A DNA stretch of 64,000 nt, from NCBI GenBank assembly GCA_025094145.1, contig JALLLS010000021.1, forward strand, positions 400,306-464,305. Reading direction: 5' to 3'. The notes beneath the pieces are model-generated. The model was not told the DNA's origin. It worked only from the letters and a program-made list of their open reading frames with translations, and searched no databases. This DNA is from Spinellus fusiger. Its lineage: Eukaryota; Mucoromycota; Mucoromycetes; Mucorales; Phycomycetaceae. Positions 13,987-25,120 of the stretch are shown piece by piece (position 1 is the stretch's first letter; each line of letters begins with the position of its first letter). The translations under genes and the position numbers were made by a program.

Positions 13987-14930
13987 ATAATAGATTGTCA
14001 TAGGAACGACAGACAATCTTCGTTGGCTTCACCCCGACTTCAAATGTAGTATGACTACCACATTCTCTGTCTGTTTTGCCAACTTCTTGACTGTTGATGA
14101 ATAAAATTGTACAGGGTTCTAACCTAAAATTAGACGCTTTAGAATTTGAAATTGAATGATCGAGAATTTATTTCTATAGAAATTATCCATTGTAAAAAAA
14201 AAGCACAATAGAACCCAAAAACGGAATATATCTCCGCTTTTTAAATGGTTTACTTGTAGTATAAGTTTCTATCAATTATTCGACAAAGACTCCAGTGACA
14301 ATTAAGTAAAAGGGAGAGATATAAACTAGAAAACTTGAACTTTCTCTTGGTTCTAATAGTATATTTGAAGTTATCATATTTTCTTTTATAATGTCTACAA
14401 GAATACTATAGATGGGTGCCGTTTTCCCCCAGAGATAATTCTTGGTTTGAGACACAATGTTATTAATGTAGGAAATGTGTATCTTTGTTCTTTCGTATAT
14501 AAAAATTTGCTGAACATTTGTTGATTTGATTGGAGTGTAATATATCTATTTTCATTCATCATCTTTCAGTGGGTGGATGAATCAAGATATACTTGAAGAA
14601 TGAATACATATAAGAGATTATGGTATTGATGGTGTGCACCAGATCCCGCACAAATGAGTGACTATTTAGACCTTTGACCAGTATCATGTAAAGATATCTT
14701 GATTGACATTCTTCTGGTACGATTGGTATATGAAGAACCTGCTATAGTTTCCTATAAAAACCAAAAATAAGTATAATAACCTTAGGTTGCTTCTACAAGC
14801 ATGCTATATTTTCTTTTATTTTATGTATATTTTTCTGAATAGGTAGTATTCTTGGTTCAGACAAATAGATAGACATAAAATAAAGAAAAATGAAATATTT
14901 TTTAATAAGAACATTGAATAGTGTCAGTTA
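13987..14930. other. Repeat-derived spacer
   Basis: Bases about 14028-14125 (GACTACCACATTCTCTGTCT and what follows) resemble 27318-27440, marking a further dispersed repeat. The rest may include decayed downstream sequence of the nuclease-like relic that ends at 14931, but no readable motif is left. Confidence 0.4.
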
Positions 14931-17092
14931 TCATTTATTAAACGTTGGTGTGATAGTATAGTCAATGGCTTCTTTCACTTCATCAGGCTTCAAGTTCTCA
15001 CGGAGCTTCCTGAGCTTTCTCAACTTGTTTTCAATAGCAGTTTGATTGCTAGTGTATCGGCATGTTCTTTTGTTTTCTACAGTGCTATCTTCATGCACAC
15101 AATAAAGTATATCACGACGACCAGGATCAATCAACACACACTTGCCAATATTAGCTGCCAATTCTTCTTTTTCAATACTTGAGTGTTCAATATACACGTA
15201 TCTATTGTCATATAAGATGGTATACATGTTCTTCTCAGCGGAAAACAGTTGAAATATTTATCTTGAAGGACTTTACATATGCTTGATAGCTTATAATAAA
15301 CTTTCAAATGATTTGGGATGTTTGCTTTAGTCATAATAAATAGAGTCTTTTTTTCAAAATTAATAGTTCATAGGATAAGAGTTAAAGATATATTGAATCA
15401 TATCAATATCATTGGAAGAGAGGAATTCTTTTGTTAGTGTCGATTTTTCCAGACGAAATGGCTGTTTTGATTTTACTGCATTGTTTAATAGTATCCTTTA
15501 CTGCAGCTGATACTTCCATCTCTGTGCTGTTCTTCTTCATTTCATCTTTTACTGTCTTTTTTCGTTCATTATTTTCAAAAGTATGTTTAAAAACATGCAT
15601 AGCTTGTTTCCGAAGTTTAATGAGACACCATTGAGGTACGCTGTGTTTATTTTCCTTGCTTCATACATAGCTATTTGGTAGGCATACTTTAAAATGATTG
15701 GCTCATACAATCACACGAATTAGTAAGTATACGAATTCTCTTTTTTGAAATCCTGAGAAAGAACATGCTTTATGCATGAAAAAGCTACGATCTCAAAACA
15801 CATACTAATGACTTCAAGTTCAACAAAGTTAGTTTAACATATGATTTATACTATCATACATATTTATATATATATAAGTTTTTATTTAATACTTTGTTGG
15901 GCCACTTCCAATAACTGTCTGGCAGCAATCCTTCATTGAGCCCACTAAACGTTCGGCAAGATCGACGTGGATATTTCTCCAAGCTTCTTCTAAAACTATC
16001 TCAATTTTATTAATAATGACTCTCTTGTTATCTATAAGCTTATTAATACAGCTCCAGAGATGTTCAATGGAGTTGAGATCAGGACTTTGGCCAGGCCAGT
16101 AATCAAAACGCCTAATTACATGCGTGTTTTCCCACTATGTTGTATAGCCACTTGTATGGCAGCTAACCCCATCTTCTTGGAATATAAAGTCCTTATCCTC
16201 CTTCTCATTCAATTCAATGAACCATGGTAGAATTTTTCCTGCCAAAATGTTGACATATATATCCTGATTTACACTACCATCAATAAAGACCAAAGACCCA
16301 AATCCACCAGATCAGAAGCAGCTCCAGATCATTATGCTGCCCTTTCCCCATTTGGTTGTAGGTATGATATGAGCAGCCTTGCATCTTTCTCTAATATTCA
16401 GAATCACTCTGGCTCCTCCCTGGTAACCATCTACTTTAAACTGTGACTCATCAGACCATACAACGCGTCTCAAGTCTTAAGGGGTACATATGTACCAGTG
16501 GTCTTGATTCTACTAGTGCTATTCTGGACAGTTGTCTTGCTAATGTCAATGACCTTTGAAATGCTACCCATCGAGTAATTTTCTTTTTAAAAGCCAGTAA
16601 ACATCTTATTACTCTCTTTCTTCACACTTATTATAAACTCTAGCGTTTGTAGTTGAAGATTATGACTTTAGCATCTGTGATTGCTTAATTGAATGTGATT
16701 CTGTGATAAAAAGAAGAATCATGTTTAAAATTGTATAAATTAGGGGGTCGTATACTAACTAATTTTGTGTGGCTGTATAAACTGTGTTGAAAGTACATGT
16801 CTCGATGGCTGTTGATAAGTTCTCAGTTGGTTCTTGACTTTGAAGAATTTGCTTGTCTATTTGGATTGTAACTCTGAAGAAGCGACAAAAAGACTTCACT
16901 GTAAAAACCAACATTGACAGAATCTTCCAGAGCAAAGGCAAGGTTGTTTTCCAATTCTTGAATGAATATATACTTTAGAAAAGCGAATGTATGCGTTACA
17001 AGAATATGGACAGTAGATACAAGTGTCTTGAGCGGCAAAAAATACTGCAGCTTCCATCTAATACCAGTGATTGAGATTTTTACTACTATCAT
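14931..17092 (-). pseudogene. Fanzor/TnpB-like transposon nuclease relic, split by a Tc1 insertion
   Basis: Three minus-strand fragments in the order expected of one protein. (1) An N-terminal block from ATG 17092, with GIRWKLQYFLP, FLKYIFIQELE and FYSEVFLSLL. (2) After a Tc1 element, 15705-15560 with EPIILKYAYQIAMYEARK and NTAYLNGVSLNFGNKL. (3) About 15270-14931, with FNCFPLRRTCIPSYMTIDT, then in another frame CVLIDPGRRDILYC and a basic RKLRKLREN stretch. The DPG block resembles the first RuvC acidic motif of TnpB/Fanzor nucleases, which are RNA-guided enzymes of eukaryotic IS607-like elements. The blocks match a protein family I recall as common in Mucorales; the Fanzor label is inference, not a database result. 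At least three frame breaks and in-frame stops make it dead. The C-terminal half with the remaining RuvC residues is missing or unreadable. Confidence 0.55.
15706..16777 (-). mobile_element. Tc1/mariner-type DNA transposon relic
   Basis: About 1.07 kb bounded by TA (15706-15707 and 16776-16777), the classical Tc1 target. Imperfect terminal inverted repeats are 15708-15734 and 16748-16775; read inward both resemble TACARYCACACRAAWTTAGT followed by AGTATACGA. The minus strand between them encodes a decayed DDE transposase: an N-terminal SMGSISKVIDISKTTVQNST helix-turn-helix, VVWSDESQFKVDG, SIMIWSCF*SGGFGSLVFIDG, FQEDGVSCHTS and WPGQSPDLNSIEHLW with a C-terminal tail to about 15890. Internal stops show it is inactive. 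It sits inside the nuclease-like relic on the same strand. Confidence 0.85.
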
Positions 17093-17757
17093 CTTTAGAG
17101 TAGGTTCTATGAAGAAAAGAAAAAAGAAGAGTTGACCTTTTATTTTTATACTATTTCTGTTTTATAACTGGTTTTTACATGTCATTGATTCAATCCATGG
17201 TTTGAAAACCAAGAAGTTATGTTAAAGCATAAAGTTTGTATTTCTATCAATGAAAACTATGAATTCCGAGAGTTTCATATGCACATATATACCTTTAATT
17301 TTATAGATGTAAAGAAAAGAGTCATGTTAAAGAGAAAAGTGTTTTAGATAATTTGAGTTTGCCAAATTTTACACAAACCCGATACTGTATGAAATGCCAA
17401 AAAGCATAAGCAGCTTGCAGCTTCATGGAATCAGGAGTGTATTTTCAGATAATTTTCTTGATACTATGTTTTCTGTATTATTCAACAAGTTTAATGTTGA
17501 TCTATGTTGATAGGAATGGGGTTGCTACTACTTCCTCAGCTTCAGTGATAGACTCTCAGTCATTGTCTGAACCATTCTCTTCTACACGGAAGAGTGTGGT
17601 GATGGCGGCGAGAGATCTGTGAACAATAGCAATAAAGCATGATTGGTTCTGTTATTATTTTATGCCTCTGTTTTTACGATAAATACCGAGAAGACAGCCA
17701 TGGGACTATTCAAATCAGAGAATGAGCAACATTGCTTTTAGACTTGAGATTGTCCTT
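17093..17757. other. Spacer upstream of the nuclease-like relic
   Basis: Mostly AT-rich. A Ser-rich open frame at about 17508-17622 (plus strand, containing SVIDSQSLSEPFSS) looks more codon-like than its surroundings, but I recognise no family and no plausible start or splice partner. It is possibly another relic. Confidence 0.35.
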
Positions 17758-17850
17758 ACATGTTGTGGGTAGCAATGTGTACTTTCAGAATTTCTTTTGT
17801 TTTAAGTGTCTTCTGGCAGACAGTGCAGGTGAAGATTTCATTCTTCTTGA
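17758..17850 (-). pseudogene. Single C2H2 zinc-finger fragment
   Basis: The minus strand reads FTCTVCQKTLKTKEILKVHI followed by ATH and a stop after HNM. Spacing Cys-X2-Cys-X12-His-X3-His fits one classical C2H2 finger. A possible splice acceptor (CTACCATCAG) precedes it, but no convincing upstream exon was found; the open frame 17785-18039 covers it in a different frame. It is either the last exon of a gene I cannot assemble or a gene remnant. Confidence 0.4.
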
Positions 17851-18483
17851 ATCTGATGGTAGTGAAGAATATGTTAAACGAGATCTCAATATAAAAATAG
17901 AAAGAGAGTGAGTTGTTTGACTTGTGAATTTTGACTTAATTATTGGGAAATGAAGGCTAAAGTGTGTATACCTCACTAGAATAAAAATATTCTCTATTCT
18001 TTGGCCTGTTATTATTTTTTTATTTCTCACAATGAACATATAACTTGATATCTAAGTGCTTGTAAAGATGAGCATGATTGAGCAAGGTAATGTACTATTA
18101 TTAACAAAGAGAAACAATAGAAGGAAGTGATAGACACTACCAAAGGCTATTCTTGAGATAGAAAGGTAAACAGTGTCTTCATCTGGACTTAAGTTTAATT
18201 TAATCTACAAGACATAGTACCGACTCTTCTTCCAATAGATAATAGATAACTTATTATTCTCAAGACATGTATTAAGTGCAAGGTAAGCATACCATCTCTC
18301 TTGATTGAATTATTACTAATACATTCTTTTGTTATTAGACAAGTAAAGACTCTTTCTCAAATCAGTCCCACCTTGTCTTCTTCCTTCTATACTGTCTAGG
18401 GTGTAGATTCTGTTGCTATAGTAATACTAATAATATATTATTATCTATAGAATCATTAGCTATATTGTTATAATACATAACTC
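17851..18483. other. Gene-free spacer
   Basis: AT-rich. No recognisable gene apart from a possible but unresolved upstream part of the zinc-finger fragment. Confidence 0.35.
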
Positions 18484-18543
18484 CAACATCAAATTGTATT
18501 ATCCATAAACATTATATCTTATTGATAATACAATTTGATGTTG
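18484..18543. repeat. Perfect 20-bp inverted repeat (hairpin)
   Basis: Left arm CAACATCAAATTGTATTATC (18484-18503) and its exact reverse complement (18524-18543) flank a 20-nt spacer. The right arm ends one base before the TGTCGT start of the neighbouring solo LTR and includes most of the LTR's left target duplication. An RNA from either strand would fold into a 20-bp stem. Confidence 0.85.
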
Positions 18544-18544
18544 A

Positions 18545-18798
18545 TGTCGTAAAGACTTTTCCCATAATTGGAAGAATCACTCTTTTGGGAATTAGGATTG
18601 ATTTATTACCAAACTAAGAAGGAGACTCTATCGAATATCAAAGGATGTCGATAGTTCATAGCATTTCGATAGTTAACCCCTGAATCTATACCATTAGAAA
18701 AGTATAAAAGACGTAACAATTCCATTCAATAAACAACAGAGTTTAACTACACGTTCTACTGTTCCGTATATCTTTGGCCTAAAAACCCAAAGACGACA
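18545..18798 (+). mobile_element. Solo LTR, TGTCGT/ACGACA family, copy 2
   Basis: A 254-bp block starting TGTCGT and ending ACGACA, flanked by the 4-bp duplication TTGA (18541-18544 and 18799-18802). It shares with copy 1 the TATAAAAGA box, the AATAAACAACAGAGTTTAAC region (AATAAAGAACAGAGTTCTAC in copy 1) and the AAAGACGACA end. No internal retrotransposon sequence remains. Confidence 0.82.
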
Positions 18799-18802
18799 TT
18801 GA

Positions 18803-20329
18803 GGTATTCTACAAAAATAAATAATAATTTGGATATCCGTAAGCCTTTTATTTTTAAATATATTTCCATAAAAGGTCATTACTTTCAACGATGTAAAAGG
18901 AAGGAGATATCATCTCTTAAAAGCCAGAAAAATCTCCTGACGTGTAGTTTTTTTTATAAATATATATATATAAAGAGATGAATTCATTTAAATATGTAAC
19001 TGAACCTTGAAGTTATTTCATTATTTCATCCCTATTTGTACTATTAATTTCTATTTATATCTCTATTCTCTATATCCTACTATTACCAAGGTGGAATAGC
19101 TGTCACTTGATAGTCATCTCTATTTACTGCGGCAAATGAGTCTAGTATTTCCCATTTATAGGCTAACGGAGATTCGTTATTTAGAATAAAGGTTGGAGAT
19201 GTGCCTTTTAGGAAAATATTTACAACCTTGACAGTATAATTTGTGTCAGAAGAGTTGTATATCAGTAGAATTGATTAGAACAAGTATAAGAAGATTAATG
19301 AAAAGAGAGATTCAATTATACCAAACATTGTTATAGAAGTATCTGATGTAATATTAACTGATTAGACACTACATCATTGATCATAAATCGAATTTGTGAT
19401 TCAGATATAAGGATAACAGTATTAATGAATATTGCATAATCATAGAGATGGTTGCTTTTGATTTGTGTTTTCATGGCAATAGCTGCGGCCAATTTCTATT
19501 TTTCACTTACTGCTAATGTATATCATTGCAAACTAACTGTGAACAATGTGTGAAGTTAAGGTTAAAAAGATAGTCTACCCGTGCATTGCAAGAGGAAGCG
19601 GGTATTATCTGTTGTTTTACTTTAATGCCAAAATCATTAGTGCTTAGTAGTCCTATAAAACAGTATTTTATTAACAACTATTAACAATAAACTCCAAAAT
19701 ATAATCCTTTGTTTTCATTATGACTTTATTTTATCAGTTATTACAGTATTGAAGCACTTAGTTCAATAGTGTATCAGTCTTTTATAATGCATGAACGGTG
19801 ATTGAAATAGCCCTCGAACCTATTTCTAGATAATTAATTACTCCGATAAAACCCCACCATGGAAGTTTTTCTTTTTCTAGACATACAAAAGTCGGGAAAT
19901 ATAAAATTCAACTCGCTCTCAATAGCAAAACAACAGCAGAATCAATGAAGTGACTCATGCCTTTTCAGTGGCTTTTATTATTATTATTGTTTTTAAAAGA
20001 CATACTCTCTCAGCAAAAAGTAATTCTTATTATTAATTTTTATAATTTATGCATTCATGGACAATCAGAATAGATGTTACCTTTTTCACTGCCAAGACAA
20101 TGGCAAAAGGAGGAAAAAGTCAAAAGAAGAGCCTGCCATTTCCATCTTAGCATCCCAAAAAAATACATAGCACCCTTTTGTTTAGATCTGTAACCCTTTT
20201 TATCGTGTCATTAGTTGATATTTCTATTCTGGGGTTGAATTCTCTCCTTTTATATCTTACTTTTTTCTCTCTCTTCTCTCTCTCCTTTTCTCTTCTTTTT
20301 CATATCTACTCTTTTATAGTTTTATACCT
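18803..20329. other. Gene-free upstream region of the AMP deaminase gene
   Basis: AT-rich. The last 150 bp before 20330 are pyrimidine-rich (CTCTCTTCTCTCTCTCC), as in many fungal promoters. Nothing else is recognised. Confidence 0.5.
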
Positions 20330-22694
20330 ATGATTTCAAGAGAAGATTCTGATTCTCCTCCAATGACACCAGGAGAGACGACTGCCGGTGGATTTGAGCA
20401 CACTCCTTTCTTCAAATACAAAGAGCAAAGAGCTATTGTCGATGTAAGGCCGCTTTTTTATCTTAATTTTATTCCTTTGTATTTCCAAGACTGTGTTTTC
20501 TCATCGTTTTCTATAGCAAGACAGCAAATACCTATGCCAAAATATTCCTATCCACCATACTAATGAAGAGGAATCGGTAGATGAAGAAGAGAACTCTGGA
20601 AAGAAGAACGGAACCAGCGAAGAGAACAAGCCATTGACTGCTTCATTTACTGCACCTACAGAACCCAACCAAGCGTGTTTAGACGATAACCAAGTCTCTC
20701 TGGATCCACACGGTAAGAACAGTTGGAAGAGAAGAGATAGGAAAGAAGAAAAAGGAAGAATAGCAATATACATCTATACATCTATTCATTTATCCATGGT
20801 CTGTATAGGTTATACGGATCCATTGACACCTGAACTCCGGGAAGTGTATGCTAATCTTGACCACTGTCTCTATTTGCGCAACAAGTACATCACTCGGTCC
20901 CGCCAATTGTTAAAGGACAACCCCAAAAACAGCGATAGTTGGAAGATATATCCAGAGCCACCTCCCCGTTCTTGGCCTCTTCCTTCACCTGAGGAATTAG
21001 AGAGACGTCGACAAAAGGAGCATAAGCGTGAAATGGATCCTATTGGTTCTGTAGGCAGTGATTTTGATTTTGGAGCCTGTGAGTTTCCACCTGCTGACAA
21101 TGAGGTAGGGCAATGGACCGTGTAGCAGAGAAGAATAGAACAAGGTCATAATAGAGTTTCTTCTTTGGTAGTTCGTGTATGCTAGAAGCTCAGAAGGATT
21201 TTATGAAGTATTTGCTTCTGAGAAAGGTAAGTCCATCTAAAAAACAACAGCAACAACAACAATGATCTTATACATCCACTCTATAAAAGACAAAAAGGAA
21301 GAGAAGCCTATTTGTGAGATTCCACATCGTAAGGAGTTTTATGCAGACATGGATTTCGTGTTGAATACTATCAGGTAAGTGACATTAAATGTAGGCATAG
21401 ACTCAATGCCGTGGGTGGTGTAATTAGTGATGGTCCTGCTAAGAGTTTTGCATTTCGACGCCTGCGCTACTTGGATGGCAAGTGGCAAATGTATATTCTC
21501 CTTAATGAGTTCCAGGAATTAGCTGACTCCAAGGTAATAATAGCTAGGAAAAAAGAAAGGAGAAAGGAGGATCATTTTTAATTAAGTATAATAGAGAGTA
21601 CCCCACAGAGATTTCTACAATGTTCGTAAAGTAGACACTCATGTTCACCATTCCAGCTGCATGAATCAAAAGCATCTTCTTCGTTTTATCAAGTCAAAGA
21701 TGAAGAAGTCCTCTGATGTAAGTGGACAGACAGTGGACAAAAGGACTTAATTGAATAGGATAAAGTTATTTATCGTGACGGAAAACACTTGACATTGGCG
21801 GGTGTGTTTGAAAGTTTGGGATTGACTGCCTATGATCTGAGTATTGATACATTGGACATGCATGTAAGGACATACCATTTATTCTGTCTATTCTTTGCTT
21901 ACTCACTTGCTATCCACCAATACAGGCCCATAAAGACTCCTTCCATCGCTTTGATAAATTCAACTTAAAGTACAACCCCATCGGTGAAAGTAGACTGAGA
22001 GAGATCTTTATGAAGACAGATAACTACATCCAAGGTCGCTACCTTGCGGAAATCACAAAAGGTGAGATCCATTCACCCACCTTCCCGTCTCATTTGTCTT
22101 GTATTTTTTTAGAGGTTGTCTCTGATCTTGAGTCATCCAAGTACCAAATGGTGGAATATCGTGTCTCCATCTACGGAAGGTAAATGCTATTCCAATGAAC
22201 TCAGTTCCTAATACTACTGTATAGATCCATATCTGAGTGGGATAGCCTGGCAAAGTGGGTCATTAATAACAAACTTCTGTCTCCCAATGTGCGCTGGTTA
22301 GTTCAGATCCCTCGTCTCTACAGTCTCTACAAGGCAACTGGCATTGTCAACAGCTATGCTGATTTTCTCAGAAGTAAGTAGACACATTCATACTACTTCT
22401 TGACTCATCCTTCCTGCTGTCTTATCTCAACTAGATGTATTTGAGCCTCTATTTGAAGTGACACAGGATCCATCGAGTCACCCAGAACTATTCATCTTCC
22501 TGCACCGTGTTGTTGGATTTGACTCTGTAGATGATGAATCCAAGCCAGAAAAACGTATCTTTAAAAAGTTCCCAACCCCTGAGGAATGGACAAGCAAGAG
22601 CAATCCTCCTTACAGTTACTACATTTACTACACCTATGCCAATATGACCTCTTTGAATGAATGGCGTCTTCAACGTGGATTTAGTAAGTCACCT

Positions 22695-22739
<45 letters not shown>

Positions 22740-23540
22740 AGAGAAAGAGAAAGAGAAAGAGAAAGAGAAAGAGAAAGAGAAAGAGAGAAAGAGAGAAAGA
22801 GAGCTATATACCCATATACCCTCCTCTTTTTGGCTGACATATACTATGACCCTAGATACATTTGTATTTAGACCCCACTGTGGAGAAGCAGGTAATACTG
22901 AAAACCTGGCAGCTTCCTTCTTGACTTCCATCGGTATCAGTCACGGAATCCTTCTTCGTAAAGTACCTGCATTGCAGTATCTTTTCTACCTTGCTCAGAT
23001 CCATATTGCCATGTCACCTCTTTCCAACAATGCCCTGTTCTTGACGTATGAGCGTAACCCATTGCCTCAGTTCTTCCAGCGTGGTCTGAATGTATCCTTG
23101 TCTACGGATGATCCTCTTCAATTCCATTTTACAAAGGAGCCACTGATCGAAGAATACAGTGTGGCTGCTCAGGTACGTTTCCTGGATATGTTTAGATAGA
23201 CATGCATAGACACCCTATACCTATTCCCATCCACCCTAGAAGAAAGAAAGAAAGAAAGAAAGAAAAAGAAAAAAGAAAAAAATCTAACAGAAAGGTGCTT
23301 TAGATATGGAAGCTCTCTTCTACTGATATGTGTGAATTGGCACGTAACTCAGTCATCCAGAGTGGTTGGGAGAATGCCATTAAGAAACACTGGATTGGTG
23401 AAAACTGGAGTGAGCCTGGGGTTGCTGGTAATGATATGCAAAGAACCAATGTACCCAACATTCGAGTTCGTTACCGTCACGAAACATTGATGGAAGAACT
23501 CAATGCCTTGCGTCGTTACAAAGACCACCATGCCTTTTAA
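20330..23540 (+). CDS. AMD1: AMP deaminase
   Basis: Cytosolic zinc enzyme that hydrolyses AMP to IMP and ammonia in the purine nucleotide cycle. Fourteen exons: 20330-20443, 20517-20712, 20809-21104, 21172-21226, 21290-21374, 21395-21533, 21595-21717, 21759-21863, 21926-22061, 22113-22179, 22225-22373, 22435-22683, 22856-23172 and 23304-23540. They sum to 2268 nt, 755 residues. Key motifs: the THVHHS metal site (His311, His313), PHCGEAG (578-584) and the catalytic STDDP (654-658), all intact. The N-terminal third is acidic and poorly conserved, as in fungal homologues. Most introns are 40-75 nt and the shortest, at 21375-21394, is only 20 nt, so that junction needs cDNA support. Intron 12 carries a long GA-rich microsatellite. 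It is the first of three close genes on this strand. Confidence 0.95.
22695..22803. repeat. TA/GA/GAAAGA microsatellite in AMP deaminase intron 12
   Basis: A short TA run followed by about 95 bp of GA and GAAA units, entirely within the intron 22684-22855. It creates artefactual open frames on both strands. Confidence 0.95.
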
Positions 23541-23806
23541 AAATAAACACACATTTGAACTTTTTATATTTATTATATTTATTATACTTATTATATTTTT
23601 TATATTTTTATATTTTTTATATTTTTTATATTTTTTATATTTATTATAAAGAAAAGAGAGAAAGAGAAAGAGTTTATTCTGTCACTATAAAATACACTGA
23701 ATTGATCCATGCAAGTGACTCGATCGGAACTTTCTTTCTTACTCCATCCAAAAAGAAAGAAAAAGAAAAAAAAAAGGCAGTCAAGACATACACTACTTTT
23801 CTCGTC

Positions 23807-25052
23807 ATGACCTCAACGATGGACGATCTCTCCCTGGGTCAACTCTTCACCCAGGGCCAACACTTGCTTATTGCCCTCGAGTCATCGTCATTGCCGAGCA
23901 TTGACTCACAGTACCAAGCAGATGTCCAACAAGGCCTAGCCTACCTTACTCATGCCGACACACTGTTGGACCGTCTCGGTCTCTTCAGTAGTAATGAGTT
24001 TCTCGACGACATGAACACCAACGACCTACGCTTTCTTCTTCTTCCAGCCTACTTGGGGGAGTTGGTTCTTAAACAGACTCAGGGAGAACGCAAGAGTATT
24101 CTAGAACAAGCAAAAGTAGAGTCATAGAAAGAAAAAGATAGAGAGTAGAGAGTAGAGAGAGAGTGTGTGTGTGTGTAGATTTCTAGGGTATTCACTCATA
24201 GGGTAGGCCTATTTCATTCGTTACCTGACAGTCTGCCAAGAACACCAGCTGGTGCAAAAGCAAGATTTGCAACTTATTGAAGCTGGTGCCCAAGACACGC
24301 GACGTCCCATGTCAGCCGCCCAACAGCGCCAGGATAAAATCAGCCGCTATAGAAGAGAAAAGACACTAAGAGAAAAGCTAGCTGGGTTGCGTGAGCAGTT
24401 GGAGCAGCAGCAAGCTCGACAGGACAATGGACAGGACAATGGAGAGGAGGATATTGAGAGAGAGATTGTGATGGCTATGATGGACATGTACATTATCAAG
24501 TGTATTGAGCATACAGAGGCTATTCAGCAAGAGATGGTGATGGTAAATACAATGGCAGAGAAGAAGGACGAGCGAATGGACAGAACAGGAGAAACAGTCC
24601 ATGACGACCGTGTGTCTGTGCGTGCTAATGCTGCCTGGGGACGTGACAAACCACTACTCAGTCAACAGGGCAAACCACTACAGCCCTTTGTTCTGACCAA
24701 TCGACGCCAACAGATAGTAGACCAGGTGTTTCAACAGGGCCATCGTTTGCCCACAATGACAATTGATGAGTACCTTGAGCAGGAGATGGCACAGGGAAAT
24801 ATTATCAGTGGAGGGTAAGTCGGTCTTTATTTCTCGTGAGTCAAAAGAGACTTAGACCGTGTAGTGGGAAGGAACCAGAGAAGAAAACAGTGGACCAGGA
24901 CAATGAGGCTGCTGTGGACGCAGAAACACTCAAGCAGCGTCAGTGGGATGAGTTCAAAGAAGCCAATCCACGTGGATGGGGTAAGTGCAGTGTAGAGTAG
25001 TGTAGAGTGGTATGACTGACGTAATCTAGGCAACCGAGGCAACAAAGGTTAA
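23807..25052 (+). CDS. TAP42: TAP42/alpha4-type PP2A regulatory protein
   Basis: Cytosolic regulator that binds the catalytic subunit of PP2A-like phosphatases and acts in TOR signalling (family knowledge). Exons 23807-24115, 24207-24814, 24865-24980 and 25030-25052 give 1056 nt, 351 residues, the family's usual length. It shows the TPR-like alpha-helical N-terminal part (TLLDRLGLF, LLLPAYLGELVL, then across intron 1 AYFIRYLTVCQEHQL), a basic RQDKISRYRREKTLREKL stretch and the diagnostic C-terminus WDEFKEANPRGWGNRGNKG. The ATG at 23807 is preferred over an upstream low-complexity frame because it begins the conserved part (MTSTMDDLSLGQLF). The last exon is only 23 nt. Its stop lies 68 bp before the next start codon. 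Confidence 0.9.
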
Positions 25053-25120
25053 TTAAGAGTCACATCTAAATATCAATAAACAAACACAAACACAAACACG
25101 CACTTGTACACTTGTTAACT

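Noticed and set aside
22657..22931. Arg/Glu- and Ser/Phe-rich frames on both strands
   Set aside because: Produced by the GA microsatellite in an AMP deaminase intron.
23555..23806. Upstream in-frame extension of TAP42
   Set aside because: Tyr/Leu/Phe low-complexity translation of a TTATATT repeat, ahead of the conserved start MTSTMDDLSLG.
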